This document shows, piece after piece, positions 1-8,288 of a stretch of 54,874 bases of DNA. Position numbers and translations under genes: made by a program. Source of the stretch: Pseudomonadota bacterium (GTDB lineage Bacteria; Pseudomonadota; Gammaproteobacteria; Burkholderiales; Burkholderiaceae_C); NCBI GenBank assembly GCA_030535425.1, contig JAUNHQ010000013.1, forward strand, positions 1 to 54,874, written 5' to 3'. The notes beneath the pieces are model-generated. The model saw nothing but the letters and a program-made list of their open reading frames with translations, was not told the DNA's origin and did not search any database. How positions within the stretch are numbered: position 1 is the first letter of the stretch; each line of letters begins with the position of its first letter.

Positions 1-917
1 GCGCTTGCGGAACGCCCGCTCCAGCGCCTTCGCCCTCGCCGGCTCCCGCCCCAGCCCCAGCGCCTTCACCAGCTCCGGCGCCCGGAGTGCCGGTGCAAAC
101 CGTGGGCCATGCCATGCAGCGCGCCAACCACAAACCGGCGGGCAGCGCCATCGAGGCCACTTTGCCCTTTGTGGCCTACAGCGGCGCGGTGCAAATGCGC
201 AGCCTGAACCTGGTGCTGCACGACGTGATTGCCCTGACCACCAACCGCCCCCCTGGCACGCACACCACGCCAGAAACAGATCAAGGCAGCACACACTGCC
301 GCGCGGCCAGCGACGGCACACGCGGCAAGGCCTGGCTGGAGCATCGCTTCACGGTGCAAACGCCCGGCGTGCCTTATGCCGCCGTGGGCGACTATGTGCA
401 GGTGCGCTATGAAAACTGCATTCCCGTGACCGACGACGACGTGATGCTCAACGGCACGTTGCGCACCGTGTTCACGCGCGAGCTGCGCGGCAGCTACGGG
501 CCGCCTGTCGATCCGTCGCCCGACGTGTACTTCCGCGCCGAATACACGGACTACCAGGCGCAAGAGCGGGGCGGCAGTCATGTCCTGCGCCTGGACGGGC
601 ATGTCAGCGGGCGCATGGGCGCAAGCCCGAGCGATGTGGAAGTGGCCGCCGGCTCGTCCATCCGCATCCGCGAGCCGGGGCGTGATGACCGCTACGCCAA
701 CTGGCAGGGCCAGTACCGCAACGGCGCCCTCAGCCACAGTTACAGCCTGACGGCGCCGGGTGTGGATGGGCTGACGGTGCGCACGCTGCAAACCGTGCAC
801 ACCATCAAACCGTTTGACCCCGAGCAAGTGCCCACCGAAGGCATGCAGCAAGGCGTGACCGCCAGCGGCTACACCGTCACGCTGGAATACACGCCCCAGG
901 GGCCGGCGCTGCGCTGA
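1..917 (+). CDS. Putative lipoprotein of unknown function, 5' end cut by the window
   Basis: The frame is open from the first bases to a TGA at 915-917, so the true start lies outside the window. The first codons read Ala-Cys-Gly-Thr and are followed by a tract of about 25 residues that is almost only Pro, Ala and Ser. An Ala-Cys-Gly just ahead of such a linker fits the end of a lipobox with a lipidated Cys and a flexible tether. The rest, about 275 residues, has no motif I recognise; it is polar and beta-rich in look, with several Cys residues. A GTG at 87 could serve as an internal start but would remove the likely anchor. A terminator follows. Function unknown; envelope location is an inference. 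Confidence 0.6.
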   Translation, partial: ACGTPAPAPSPSPAPAPAPAPSPAPAPGVPVQTVGHAMQRANHKPAGSAIEATLPFVAYSGAVQMRSLNLVLHDVIALTTNRPPGTHTTPETDQGSTHCRAASDGTRGKAWLEHRFTVQTPGVPYAAVGDYVQVRYENCIPVTDDDVMLNGTLRTVFTRELRGSYGPPVDPSPDVYFRAEYTDYQAQERGGSHVLRLDGHVSGRMGASPSDVEVAAGSSIRIREPGRDDRYANWQGQYRNGALSHSYSLTAPGVDGLTVRTLQTVHTIKPFDPEQVPTEGMQQGVTASGYTVTLEYTPQGPALR

Positions 918-969
918 GCGCAGCCTGGGCAAAGGCTGAACCCATGCCCTGACGGGCTAAAATCAGGTG

Positions 970-1001
970 CCGGGCCAGGGCTTTTTCTGGCCCGGTTTTT
1001 T
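970..1001 (+). terminator. Rho-independent terminator after the lipoprotein gene
   Basis: A perfect 9-bp stem (CCGGGCCAG at 970-978 with CTGGCCCGG at 987-995) with an 8-nt loop is followed directly by six T at 996-1001. It sits 52 bp after the lipoprotein stop and ahead of guaC, so it separates the two same-strand genes. Confidence 0.9.
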
Positions 1002-1076
1002 GTGCCCGCAGGCTTTGCCAGGCGCCGCCCAGGCTGCCCGCTGCGGCCATGAGCTTGCCTGGAGAGTGTTTGCGCC

Positions 1077-2054
1077 ATGGAAATTTTTGACTACGACCAC
1101 GTGCTGCTGCTGCCGCGCAAGTGCCGCGTGCAAAGCCGCGCCGAATGCGACGCCAGCGTGGCCTTTGGCCCGCGCCGCTTCAAGCTGCCGGTGGTGCCCG
1201 CCAACATGAAAACCGTGGTGGACGAGGCGCTGTGCGCCTGGCTGGCAGCCAACGGCTACTTCTACGTCATGCACCGCTTTGACCTGGACAACGTGGCCTT
1301 TGTGCGCCAGATGCGGGCCAAGGGGCTGTTTGCCTCCATCTCGCTGGGCGTCAAAGCCCCCGATTACGCCACCGTGGACACCCTGGCCGCTGAGGGGCTG
1401 GTGCCCGAGTACATCACCATCGACATCGCCCACGGCCATGCCGACACCGTGCGCGACATGATGGCCCACATCAAGGCCAAGCTGCCCGGCAGCTTCGTCA
1501 TTGCCGGCAACGTGGCCACGCCCGAGGCGGTGATCGACCTGGAAAACTGGGGCGCCGACGCGACCAAGGTGGGCGTGGGCCCGGGCAAGGTGTGCATCAC
1601 CAAGCTCAAAACCGGCTTTGGCACCGGCGGCTGGCAGCTGAGCGCGCTGAAGTGGTGCGCGCGCGTGGCCACCAAACCCATCATTGCCGATGGCGGCATC
1701 CGCAGCCACGGCGACATTGCCAAGAGCATCCGCTTTGGCGCCACGATGGTGATGATCGGCTCGCTGTTTGCGGGTCATGAGGAATCGCCCGGCCGTACGG
1801 TGGAAGTCAACGGCGAGCTGTTCAAGGAGTACTACGGCTCGGCCAGCGACTTCAACAAAGGCGAGTACCGCCACGTGGAAGGCAAGCGCATTCTGGAGCC
1901 CATCAAAGGCAAGCTGGCCGACACCCTGACCGAGATGGAGCAGGACGTGCAAAGCTCCATCAGCTACGCCGGCGGCAAGCAGCTGATGGACATCCGCCGC
2001 GTGAACTACGTGATCCTCGGCGGGGACAACGCGGGCGAGCACCTGCTGATGTGA
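1077..2054 (+). CDS. guaC: GMP reductase
   Basis: The 325-residue protein belongs to the IMP dehydrogenase/GMP reductase TIM-barrel family. It would convert GMP to IMP and ammonia using NADPH in purine salvage. The active-site loop [17 protein letters not shown] carries the catalytic Cys near residue 173. The phosphate-binding stretch [17 protein letters not shown] and the flap region around [20 protein letters not shown] are intact. There are no CBS domains, which sets it apart from IMP dehydrogenase; the sequence looks like the GuaC2-type GMP reductases. The ATG at 1077 follows a GGAGAG at slightly long spacing. It is a single gene after a terminator and ends at a convergent junction that holds a copy of the dispersed repeat. 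Confidence 0.93.
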   Translation: MEIFDYDHVLLLPRKCRVQSRAECDASVAFGPRRFKLPVVPANMKTVVDEALCAWLAANGYFYVMHRFDLDNVAFVRQMRAKGLFASISLGVKAPDYATVDTLAAEGLVPEYITIDIAHGHADTVRDMMAHIKAKLPGSFVIAGNVATPEAVIDLENWGADATKVGVGPGKVCITKLKTGFGTGGWQLSALKWCARVATKPIIADGGIRSHGDIAKSIRFGATMVMIGSLFAGHEESPGRTVEVNGELFKEYYGSASDFNKGEYRHVEGKRILEPIKGKLADTLTEMEQDVQSSISYAGGKQLMDIRRVNYVILGGDNAGEHLLM

Positions 2055-2070
2055 TGAAGCACCTTGAGGG

Positions 2071-2125
2071 TGCTATACTATTCATAGCTTTTTGCGCTTG
2101 ATAGGCAAGCGCGAAAAGCCTAAAA
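2071..2125 (-). repeat. Dispersed repeat copy 1 (inner-palindrome subtype), convergent junction
   Basis: Read on the minus strand the copy runs AGGC, then a GCGCTTG/CAAGCGC inner palindrome (on the plus strand GCGCTTG at 2094-2100 and CAAGCGC at 2106-2112), then AGCTAT and ATAGC arms. It fills the 87-bp gap between the 3' ends of guaC and the aldolase gene. The GC stem could act as a transcription terminator. Strand is assigned so that plus means GGCC first and ATAGC last; the same convention is used for all copies. Confidence 0.8.
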
Positions 2126-2141
2126 GCATGGGTATCTGATT

Positions 2142-2948
2142 TCAATAGGCGGCACTGGGCGCTGCCGCAGGTGCAGCGGCCGCCTGACCGGCAAACTGCG
2201 CCCGCAGCCTGCGTGCCGCCTGGGTGAACACCAGCACGTCCACCCCCACGGCCACGAAGGTGCAGCCCATGTCCAGATAGTGCTGCGCCAGGGCCGGGTC
2301 GGACGTGAGCGTGCCGGCCGCCTTGCCACTGGCGATGATGGTTTTCATGGCCGATTCAATGGCTGCCTGCACCTCGGGGTGGCCCGGGTTGCCCCGGTGG
2401 CCCATGGAAGCGGCCAGGTCGGCCGGCCCGATGAACACGCCATGCACCCCGTCAACCGCGCAGATGGCCGGCAGGTTGCGCATGGCGGTTGTGGTTTCGG
2501 CCTGCACCAGCAGGCAGACCTCGTCATCGGCCACGCTCAGGTAGTCGCTGCGCTGGCTCCACCATGAAGAGCGCGCCACGGCACTGCCTACGCCTCGCGT
2601 GCCACGGGGCGGGTATTGGGTGGCGGCTGCCACGGCTTGGGCCTGCTCGGGCGTGTCTACCATGGGCACAAGCAGGGTCTTGGCGCCAATGTCCAGCACT
2701 TGCTTGATGAGCGCGGTTTGCCCTTCGACAACCCGCACGATGGGATGTGACCTGTGTGCAGCCACTGACTGCAAGGCGCCTAGGGTGCTGCGCAGGTCGT
2801 TGGGGGCGTGCTCGCCATCGATCAGCAGCCAGTCATAGCCACAGGTGGCCGCAGCTTCGGCCAGGTAAGGATCGGCCATGGAAAGCCACAGGCCGATCTG
2901 GGGGCGCTGCTCGGCCAGCGCTTGCTTGAAGGGGTTGTGTGCGGGCAT
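2142..2948 (-). CDS. HpaI/GarL-family class II pyruvate aldolase
   Basis: The 268-residue protein is a member of the HpcH/HpaI aldolase family, metal-dependent enzymes that cleave 2-keto-3-deoxy sugar acids or 4-hydroxy-2-oxo acids to pyruvate and an aldehyde. Family motifs visible are GLWLSMADPYLAEA, LLIDGEHAPND, VPMVDTPEQA, YPPRGTRGVG and GVFIGPADLAASMG. The Glu and Asp of the metal site are expected in the LVQAE and GPADL segments. The last 15 residues are an Ala/Pro-rich tail beyond the usual fold. It is the distal gene of an operon with a semialdehyde dehydrogenase, a UxaA-type dehydratase and a Bug receptor. That context suggests a sugar diacid such as galactarate or glucarate, with 5-keto-4-deoxyglucarate as aldolase substrate (GarL role). 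Substrate is an inference; 4-hydroxy-2-oxoheptanedioate is the alternative. Confidence 0.82.
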   Translation of the reverse strand: MPAHNPFKQALAEQRPQIGLWLSMADPYLAEAAATCGYDWLLIDGEHAPNDLRSTLGALQSVAAHRSHPIVRVVEGQTALIKQVLDIGAKTLLVPMVDTPEQAQAVAAATQYPPRGTRGVGSAVARSSWWSQRSDYLSVADDEVCLLVQAETTTAMRNLPAICAVDGVHGVFIGPADLAASMGHRGNPGHPEVQAAIESAMKTIIASGKAAGTLTSDPALAQHYLDMGCTFVAVGVDVLVFTQAARRLRAQFAGQAAAAPAAAPSAAY

Positions 2949-3074
2949 GGGGAAGGAATGAGGAAGTCTCAGGTAAGCAAATGCCTGGGTATTTGGCGGG
3001 TACGGGAGGAGACAGGTAGCTTAGCTGGCAGTGAGGGAAGCTGGTGTGCGGATGGGCCGGGAAGGGAAGCGGGC

Positions 3075-4556
3075 TCAGTCCAATTGCCCCTGGCAGACGT
3101 ACTTGATGTGCAGGTAATCGTCCAGCCCATGGATGGAGCCTTCGCGGCCATAGCCCGATTCCTTGACACCGCCAAAGGGGGCGGCCTCGGCGGCGAGGGC
3201 GCCTTCGTTGATGCCGACAATGCCGGTTTCCAATGCATCGGCCACGCGCCAGATGCGGCGCACGTTCTGGCTGTAGAAGTAGGCAGCCAGGCCAAAAGGG
3301 GTGTCGTTGGCGGCTTGGATGACTTCGGCCTCGTCGTCGAACACGCTCAAGGGGGCCACGGGGCCAAAGGTTTCTTCGCAGGCGCAGGCCATGCGCGCAT
3401 CGGCGCCCGCCAGCACGGTGGGGGCAAAGTAGTGGGGGCCCAGTGCGGTCAGGGGCTGGCCGCCGGTGAGCACGCGGGCACCCTTGGCCACGGCGTCATT
3501 GACGTGGCGGGCGATTTTTTCGATGGCGCGCGCATTGATCATGGGGCCGATTTGCGCGCGCGGGTCACTGGCCGGGCCGACGTGCAGTGCGGCCACGCGG
3601 GCGGTGAGCTTGGTGGCAAAGGCGTCGAATACGCTGCGCTGCACGAACACGCGGTTGGGGCAGACGCAGGTTTGGCCGCCGTTGCGGAATTTGGCGGCCA
3701 TGAAGCCGTCCACTGCGGCGTCGATGTCGGCATCGTCAAACACGATGAAGGGGGCGTTGCCGCCCAGCTCCAACGAGAGTTTCTTGAGCGTGTCGGCGCT
3801 GCGGCGGGCCAGGTGCTTGCCTACGGGGGTGGAGCCGGTGAAGGTGATTTTGCGCACGCGGCTGTCGTCCAGCCATACATCGACCACTTCGGGTGTGCGC
3901 TCGCGCGAGGCGGTGACGATGTTGAGCACCCCGGGGGGAACGCCTGCCTCCTGCGCCAGCCATACCAGGGCCAGCGATGTGAGGGGCGTGTCCTCTGCGG
4001 GCTTGCAGACCACGGTGCAGCCAGCGGCCAGGGCTGGGGCGATCTTGCGGGCGATCATGGCGGCTGGAAAGTTCCAGGGCGTGATGGCGGCGACCACGCC
4101 CATGGGTTCGCGCAAGCCGAGCATGCGCCGGCCAGGCACAGGCGCGGGAATGACGTCGCCCATCATGCGCGTGGCTTGCTCGCCAAACCATTCGATGTAG
4201 CTGGCGGCGTAGGCCACTTCGCCCTTGCCTTCGGCCAGGGGCTTGCCTTGCTCGCGCGAGATGAGTTTGCCCAGGTCGTCCTGGTGTTGCAGTACCAGGT
4301 CGTTCCAGCGCTTGATGATGGCGGCGCGCTGCTTGGCCGGTACGCAGCGCCAGGCGGCAAAGGCTGCATGGGCAGCGTCTACCGCCGCGCGTGCTTCGGC
4401 AGCGCCAGAGTCGGGGACGGCGGCAAAGGTCTGGCCGGTGGCTGGGTCTTGCACGGTCAGGGTGTCGCCGCTGGCAGCCGGAGTCCACATGCCGTGGATG
4501 AAGTTGGCGCTGCGCTGCAAATCGGCGCATTGCAAGGACAGGTCAAGGGTGCTCAT
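3075..4556 (-). CDS. NAD(P)-dependent semialdehyde dehydrogenase (GabD family)
   Basis: The 493-residue cytosolic aldehyde dehydrogenase has all family signatures: the cofactor loop TPWNFPAAMIARKIAPALAAG, the FTGSTPVGKHL Rossmann turn, the general base in SLELGGNAPFIVFDDADID (Glu 263) and the nucleophile in GGQTCVCPNR (Cys 297). It ends with the family-typical PFGGVKESGYGREGS stretch. It resembles succinate-semialdehyde dehydrogenases. In this operon the likely substrate is the semialdehyde made from the dehydrated sugar acid, either 2,5-dioxovalerate (alpha-ketoglutarate semialdehyde) or tartronate/succinate semialdehyde. It lies 126 bp upstream of the aldolase gene and 37 bp downstream of the dehydratase gene. 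Family is certain; substrate is inferred from neighbours. Confidence 0.87.
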   Translation of the reverse strand: MSTLDLSLQCADLQRSANFIHGMWTPAASGDTLTVQDPATGQTFAAVPDSGAAEARAAVDAAHAAFAAWRCVPAKQRAAIIKRWNDLVLQHQDDLGKLISREQGKPLAEGKGEVAYAASYIEWFGEQATRMMGDVIPAPVPGRRMLGLREPMGVVAAITPWNFPAAMIARKIAPALAAGCTVVCKPAEDTPLTSLALVWLAQEAGVPPGVLNIVTASRERTPEVVDVWLDDSRVRKITFTGSTPVGKHLARRSADTLKKLSLELGGNAPFIVFDDADIDAAVDGFMAAKFRNGGQTCVCPNRVFVQRSVFDAFATKLTARVAALHVGPASDPRAQIGPMINARAIEKIARHVNDAVAKGARVLTGGQPLTALGPHYFAPTVLAGADARMACACEETFGPVAPLSVFDDEAEVIQAANDTPFGLAAYFYSQNVRRIWRVADALETGIVGINEGALAAEAAPFGGVKESGYGREGSIHGLDDYLHIKYVCQGQLD

Positions 4557-4593
4557 TGCAAATCAGGCTCCATCAGACAGGGCAGGCCACGCG

Positions 4594-6123
4594 TCAACTG
4601 ACAATGCCCAGGTGCCAGGGAACGAATTCATGGTCGCCCAGGCCCAGGCGTTCGCTCTTGGTGGGCTCGCCGCTGGCATGGCGCAGAATGCATTCGAAGA
4701 TGTGCTGGCCTAGCTGGGGGATGTCGCACTCGCCATCCAGCACCACGCCGCAGTTGATGTCCATGTCTTCTTCCAGGCGGGTGAACATGGGTGTGTTGCT
4801 GGCCAGCTTGATGGTGGGGGCCGGCTTGCTGCCAAACATGGAGCCGCGCCCGGTGGTAAAGCAGATCAGGTTGGCACCGCTGGCGATTTGGCCGGTGCAG
4901 GCCACGGGGTCGTAGCCGGGCGAGTCCATGAACACGAAGCCGCTTTCCGTGATGGGCTCGGCGTATTCATAGACGGCGCGCAGCGGCGTGGTGCCGCCCT
5001 TCATGGCGCTGCCCAGGGATTTTTCAAAGATGTTGGCCAGTCCGCCGGCTTGGTTGCCGTGGCCCACGACACCGTTGAACTGGGCGTTTTGTCCAGCGGC
5101 GTACCGCTCCCACCAGGCCAGGCGATCCAGCAGCTTTTGCCCTACCTCGCGGCTGACCGCGCGGCGCGTGAGCATGAATTCCACGCCGTGGATTTCAGGC
5201 GTTTCCGACAAGATGGCCGTGCCGCCGTGGCGCACCAGAATGTCCATGGCTGCGCCCAGCGCGGGGTTGGCGGTGATGCCCGAAAAACCGTCTGAGCCGC
5301 CGCATTCCAACCCGATTTTCAAATGGCTGGCGCTGACGGTACTGCGGCGCGCCTGGTTGGCCAGGGGCAGCATGTCCTGAATGGCTTCGATGCCCGCCGC
5401 AATGGTGGCACGCGTGCCGCCCACGTCCTGCATGACCAGGGTGCGCATCAGGGGGCCGGGGTGCAGCCCCTGGGACTGCACCAGTGCGTCCACCTGGTTG
5501 CGTTCGCAACCCAAGCCGACGATGAGCACTCCCGCCAGGTTGGGGTGGCGCGCATAGCCGGCCAGCGTGCGGCGCAGAACGTCGAAGTGTTCGCTGGGCG
5601 ATGACATGCCGCAGCCGCTGGTCTGGGCAAACGCGGCCACGCCATCCACATGGGGAAAGGCAGCCAGCACTTCAGGGGTGAAATGCGCCGCCATTTGCTT
5701 GATGACCGTGGCCGAGCAGTTGACGGAGGACAGGATGCCGATGAAGTTGCGCGTGCCGACAGTGCCATGGGGGCGGACAAAGCCTTCGAACGTGGCGCGT
5801 TCGCTTTCGGGGACATAGCTCACTGGGCGAACGTCGGCGCCAAAAGCGGGATCGCGGTAGTAGTCCACCAGCTTCAGGTTGTGGCTGTGGACATAGTCGC
5901 CTGGCTCCAGGTCGCGCGTGGCTACGCCGATCACGGTGTTGTACTTCTTGACCTGCTCGCCCTGCGCAATGCGTCGTGCGGCGATTTTGTGCCCTGCTGG
6001 CACTTGTGCGCGCACACGCAGGCCGAGGGACGGGATGTCCTGGCCCAGCGCCAGTGCGGTCTTGGCAACCAGCACGTTGTCTTGGGGGTGCAGGTGCAGC
6101 AGAGGGCTGTCGGTGTGGTTCAT
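4594..6123 (-). CDS. UxaA/GarD-family sugar-acid dehydratase (altronate or galactarate dehydratase)
   Basis: The 509-residue protein is an iron-dependent dehydratase of the altronate/galactarate family. Residues 10 to about 90 form the SAF domain (IPAGHKIA-like VPAGHKIAARRIAQGEQVKKYN). The catalytic region follows with GTVGTRNFIGILSSVNCSA, a Cys-containing QTSGCGMSSPSEHF, VLIVGLGCERNQVD, GLECGGSDGFSGITANPA and a C-terminal TGQIASGANLICFTTGRGS. The C-terminal end with EEDMDINCG is closer to UxaA than to E. coli GarD as I remember them. The product would be a 2-keto-3-deoxy sugar acid, matching the aldolase and dehydrogenase genes downstream. It lies 46 bp after the Bug receptor gene. Confidence 0.85.
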   Translation of the reverse strand: MNHTDSPLLHLHPQDNVLVAKTALALGQDIPSLGLRVRAQVPAGHKIAARRIAQGEQVKKYNTVIGVATRDLEPGDYVHSHNLKLVDYYRDPAFGADVRPVSYVPESERATFEGFVRPHGTVGTRNFIGILSSVNCSATVIKQMAAHFTPEVLAAFPHVDGVAAFAQTSGCGMSSPSEHFDVLRRTLAGYARHPNLAGVLIVGLGCERNQVDALVQSQGLHPGPLMRTLVMQDVGGTRATIAAGIEAIQDMLPLANQARRSTVSASHLKIGLECGGSDGFSGITANPALGAAMDILVRHGGTAILSETPEIHGVEFMLTRRAVSREVGQKLLDRLAWWERYAAGQNAQFNGVVGHGNQAGGLANIFEKSLGSAMKGGTTPLRAVYEYAEPITESGFVFMDSPGYDPVACTGQIASGANLICFTTGRGSMFGSKPAPTIKLASNTPMFTRLEEDMDINCGVVLDGECDIPQLGQHIFECILRHASGEPTKSERLGLGDHEFVPWHLGIVS

Positions 6124-6169
6124 GCGACAGGAGGGGAAAAGGGTGGATCGAAGGCAGGGGGCTGGCAGC

Positions 6170-7162
6170 TTATTTGCGCATCAGCTCACGCAGCTTGAGT
6201 TTTTCAATCAGCGTGGTTTCTTTCTGGTAGACGGCTTGCACGTACTTTTCGTACTCGGGGCCGTCCAGGTAGAGCTGGGGAGCATCCAGTTTGTCGGTGA
6301 CTGCCTTGAATTCGGGGCTGGCCACGGCCTGCTTGAAGGCTTCGCGCAGCTTGGCCAGGATAGTCGGATCGACGCCGCGCGGCGCGCCAATGCCGTTGGG
6401 AGCGTCGACCACGACGTCGTAGCCCAGTTCCTTCAGCGTGGGGGTGTTCTTGAATCGCTGGGTACGCTGCTCCCCCCAGGTGGCCAGCAGGCGCAGCTTG
6501 CCCGCTTCAACATGGGGCGCCCAAGAGCTGGAGTCGGCCAGCGCATCCACATGCCCGCCCAGCACGGCTTGCAGGGCTTCGGCGCCGCCCTTGTAAGGCA
6601 CATGGTTGAACTGGATGCCGGCCGCCAGCGCGAACTCTTCCATGCCCACATGCGTGGCGCCGCCCACGCCAGCGTGCGCGTAGGTCACTTTGCCGGGGTT
6701 GGCCTTGGCGTAGTCCACCAGGTCTTTCAGCGTCTTGAAAGAGGAACTGGCGGGTACGGCAATGCCGAAGGTTTGCCCCGAGGTGCGGGCAATAAAGCTG
6801 TAGTCCTTGCGCGGATCCGCCTGCAGCGTGCCCAGCTGGGAAAAGCGTGTGACGGAGATGGGGATCTGGCCAATGGTGTAGCCATCGGGCTTGGCCGATG
6901 CCAACGCCTTGGCACCGATCATGCCGGAAGCCCCCACGCGGTTTTCCACTGCAATGCTCTGGCCCAGCACCCGGCTGGCAACGGTACACAGGGCGCGCAT
7001 GGACTGGTCTGCCGTGCCGCCTGCAGGCCAGGGGCAGATGAAGGTGATGGCACGCTCAGGCCAGTTCTGCGCCCAAAGCGGCGCGCTGACCATGGCCAGC
7101 GGGGCAGCACCTAGTGCGCCCAACACCGAACGCCGTTGCACACCGTGGGTTGCTTTTTTCAT
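6170..7162 (-). CDS. Bug-family periplasmic solute-binding protein (tripartite tricarboxylate-type receptor)
   Basis: The 330-residue protein starts with a basic, twin-Arg-like signal peptide (RRSVLGALGAAPLAMVSAPLWA). It continues with the Bug/TctC signature WPERAITFICPWPAGGTADQSMRAL and HVPYKGGAEALQAVLGGHVD. Bug proteins capture carboxylic acids in the periplasm for TctAB-type transporters. No TctA or TctB membrane gene is in the window, so this is one of the many orphan receptors of this bacterial group. As first gene of the catabolic operon it probably binds the sugar diacid degraded by the downstream enzymes. It is divergent from a LysR regulator across a 130-bp promoter region. Confidence 0.9.
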   Translation of the reverse strand: MKKATHGVQRRSVLGALGAAPLAMVSAPLWAQNWPERAITFICPWPAGGTADQSMRALCTVASRVLGQSIAVENRVGASGMIGAKALASAKPDGYTIGQIPISVTRFSQLGTLQADPRKDYSFIARTSGQTFGIAVPASSSFKTLKDLVDYAKANPGKVTYAHAGVGGATHVGMEEFALAAGIQFNHVPYKGGAEALQAVLGGHVDALADSSSWAPHVEAGKLRLLATWGEQRTQRFKNTPTLKELGYDVVVDAPNGIGAPRGVDPTILAKLREAFKQAVASPEFKAVTDKLDAPQLYLDGPEYEKYVQAVYQKETTLIEKLKLRELMRK

Positions 7163-7217
7163 GTGATGTCTCCGTTTTTGTTAACAAAGTGGGTGGCGCC
7201 GTATTGTTGGTGACCTA

Positions 7218-7271
7218 TTCATAGCAATCCAATGAGAACATGGACTATCTTCATAAACTACACGTTATGAA
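7218..7271. promoter_or_regulatory. Candidate LysR operator pair between the Bug operon and its LysR regulator
   Basis: A perfect 7-bp inverted repeat TTCATAA (7250-7256), 8-bp spacer, TTATGAA (7265-7271) lies 21 bp upstream of the LysR start. A second, weaker dyad TTCAT (7218-7222)/ATGAG (7232-7236) lies about three helical turns away. Two dyads sharing a TTCAT half-site in a divergent LysR promoter fit the usual recognition-site plus activation-site layout. The assignment is an inference from position and symmetry. Confidence 0.55.
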
Positions 7272-7292
7272 AAGGGTTTAGGGGAACTGGCC

Positions 7293-8288
7293 ATGACCAA
7301 GATTGACCGTGTGTTGCGCAGCAACCTGAAGCTGCGGCATTTGCAGATGCTGGTGGCGCTGGACCAGTTCAGGCATCTGGGGCGGGCGGCAGAGTTTCTG
7401 TCCGTCACGCAACCGGCTGTGTCCAAGACGCTGGTGGAGGTGGAGAGCATGTTTGGCATGCCGCTTTTCACCCGTTCTACGCGCGGCACCGAACCCACGC
7501 AAGCGGGCGCCAGCGTGGTGCGTTTTGCACGGTCGGTGCTGGCCAGCTATGCGCGCACGAGAGATGAAATCGCGGCTGAGGCCAGCGGCGCCAGCGGCCG
7601 CACCAGCGTAGGCGCCATGGTGGCGGCCATGCCCGTGCTGCTGACGCAGGCGGTTCAGCGCTTGAAAGAACGTTCGGCACGCGCCACGGTATTGGTGGAA
7701 GAGGGCGACCTGACCCGACTGCTGCCGCGTTTGCGCCTGGGGGAGCTGGATGTGTTTGTGGGCCGGCTGGAGCCAGGCTATGCCGCACCTGATCTGGAAA
7801 CAGAGCCACTGTACGATGACCCCATGGTGGCAGTGGCCGCGCCCGGACATCCCCTGGTGGGCCGAAAGACGGTGCGATGGGACCAACTGGCAGACGGTGC
7901 CTGTGTGATGCCGCCGCCTTGGGCGTCGTTGCGGGTCAAGCTGGAGCAGCAGTTTTTCGCCCACGGCTTGCACCCGCCTGCGGACATCGTGGAGTCGGCT
8001 TCTTTTCTGTCGCAAATCATGTTCTTGCAGCAGCGCGGTGCGGTGGCTTTCATGGCGCGCACGGTGGCCGAGCATTTCAGCCAGCGGGGCATGGTGGCGT
8101 TGTTGCGCCTGCCTGTGCCCGTGGCGTTGCCGCCCGTGGGGTTGATCACCCTGCGCGGGCAACAGCCCACGCCGGTGACGGAGTCGTTGGTGCAATGTCT
8201 GCGCGAGGTAGGCGCGACGCTATGCAGCTCATCGGGGGTCAAGAGGCGGGTGTCAGCGGCGCGTGTGTGCCCACGCCCTGCCGGGTGA
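7293..8288 (+). CDS. LysR-type regulator of the sugar-acid operon (GbpR-like)
   Basis: The 331-residue protein has an N-terminal winged helix-turn-helix (NLKLRHLQMLVALDQFRHLGRAAEFLSVTQPAVSKTLVEVE, shown here only as the region of residues 10-50) and a C-terminal periplasmic-binding-like effector domain. The HTH wording resembles GbpR-type regulators of sugar and sugar-acid uptake. An AGGGGAA ribosome site precedes the ATG. It is divergent from the Bug receptor operon and probably controls it and itself through the dyads at 7218-7271. Its last codons run 50 bp into the 3' end of the next, opposite LysR gene, giving an odd basic tail of about 20 residues after the expected end of the domain. 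Confidence 0.9.
   Translation: MTKIDRVLRSNLKLRHLQMLVALDQFRHLGRAAEFLSVTQPAVSKTLVEVESMFGMPLFTRSTRGTEPTQAGASVVRFARSVLASYARTRDEIAAEASGASGRTSVGAMVAAMPVLLTQAVQRLKERSARATVLVEEGDLTRLLPRLRLGELDVFVGRLEPGYAAPDLETEPLYDDPMVAVAAPGHPLVGRKTVRWDQLADGACVMPPPWASLRVKLEQQFFAHGLHPPADIVESASFLSQIMFLQQRGAVAFMARTVAEHFSQRGMVALLRLPVPVALPPVGLITLRGQQPTPVTESLVQCLREVGATLCSSSGVKRRVSAARVCPRPAG

Noticed and set aside
2808-4601. A frame of about 600 codons opposite the semialdehyde dehydrogenase gene
   Set aside because: Gly/Ala/Val/His-rich shadow of a well-conserved enzyme gene; no ribosome site or motif.
7215-7225. CTATTCATAGC, shared with the repeat copy at 2071
   Set aside because: Only 11 bases agree and no GGCC or GCGC part is near. 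The site is better explained as part of the LysR operator region.
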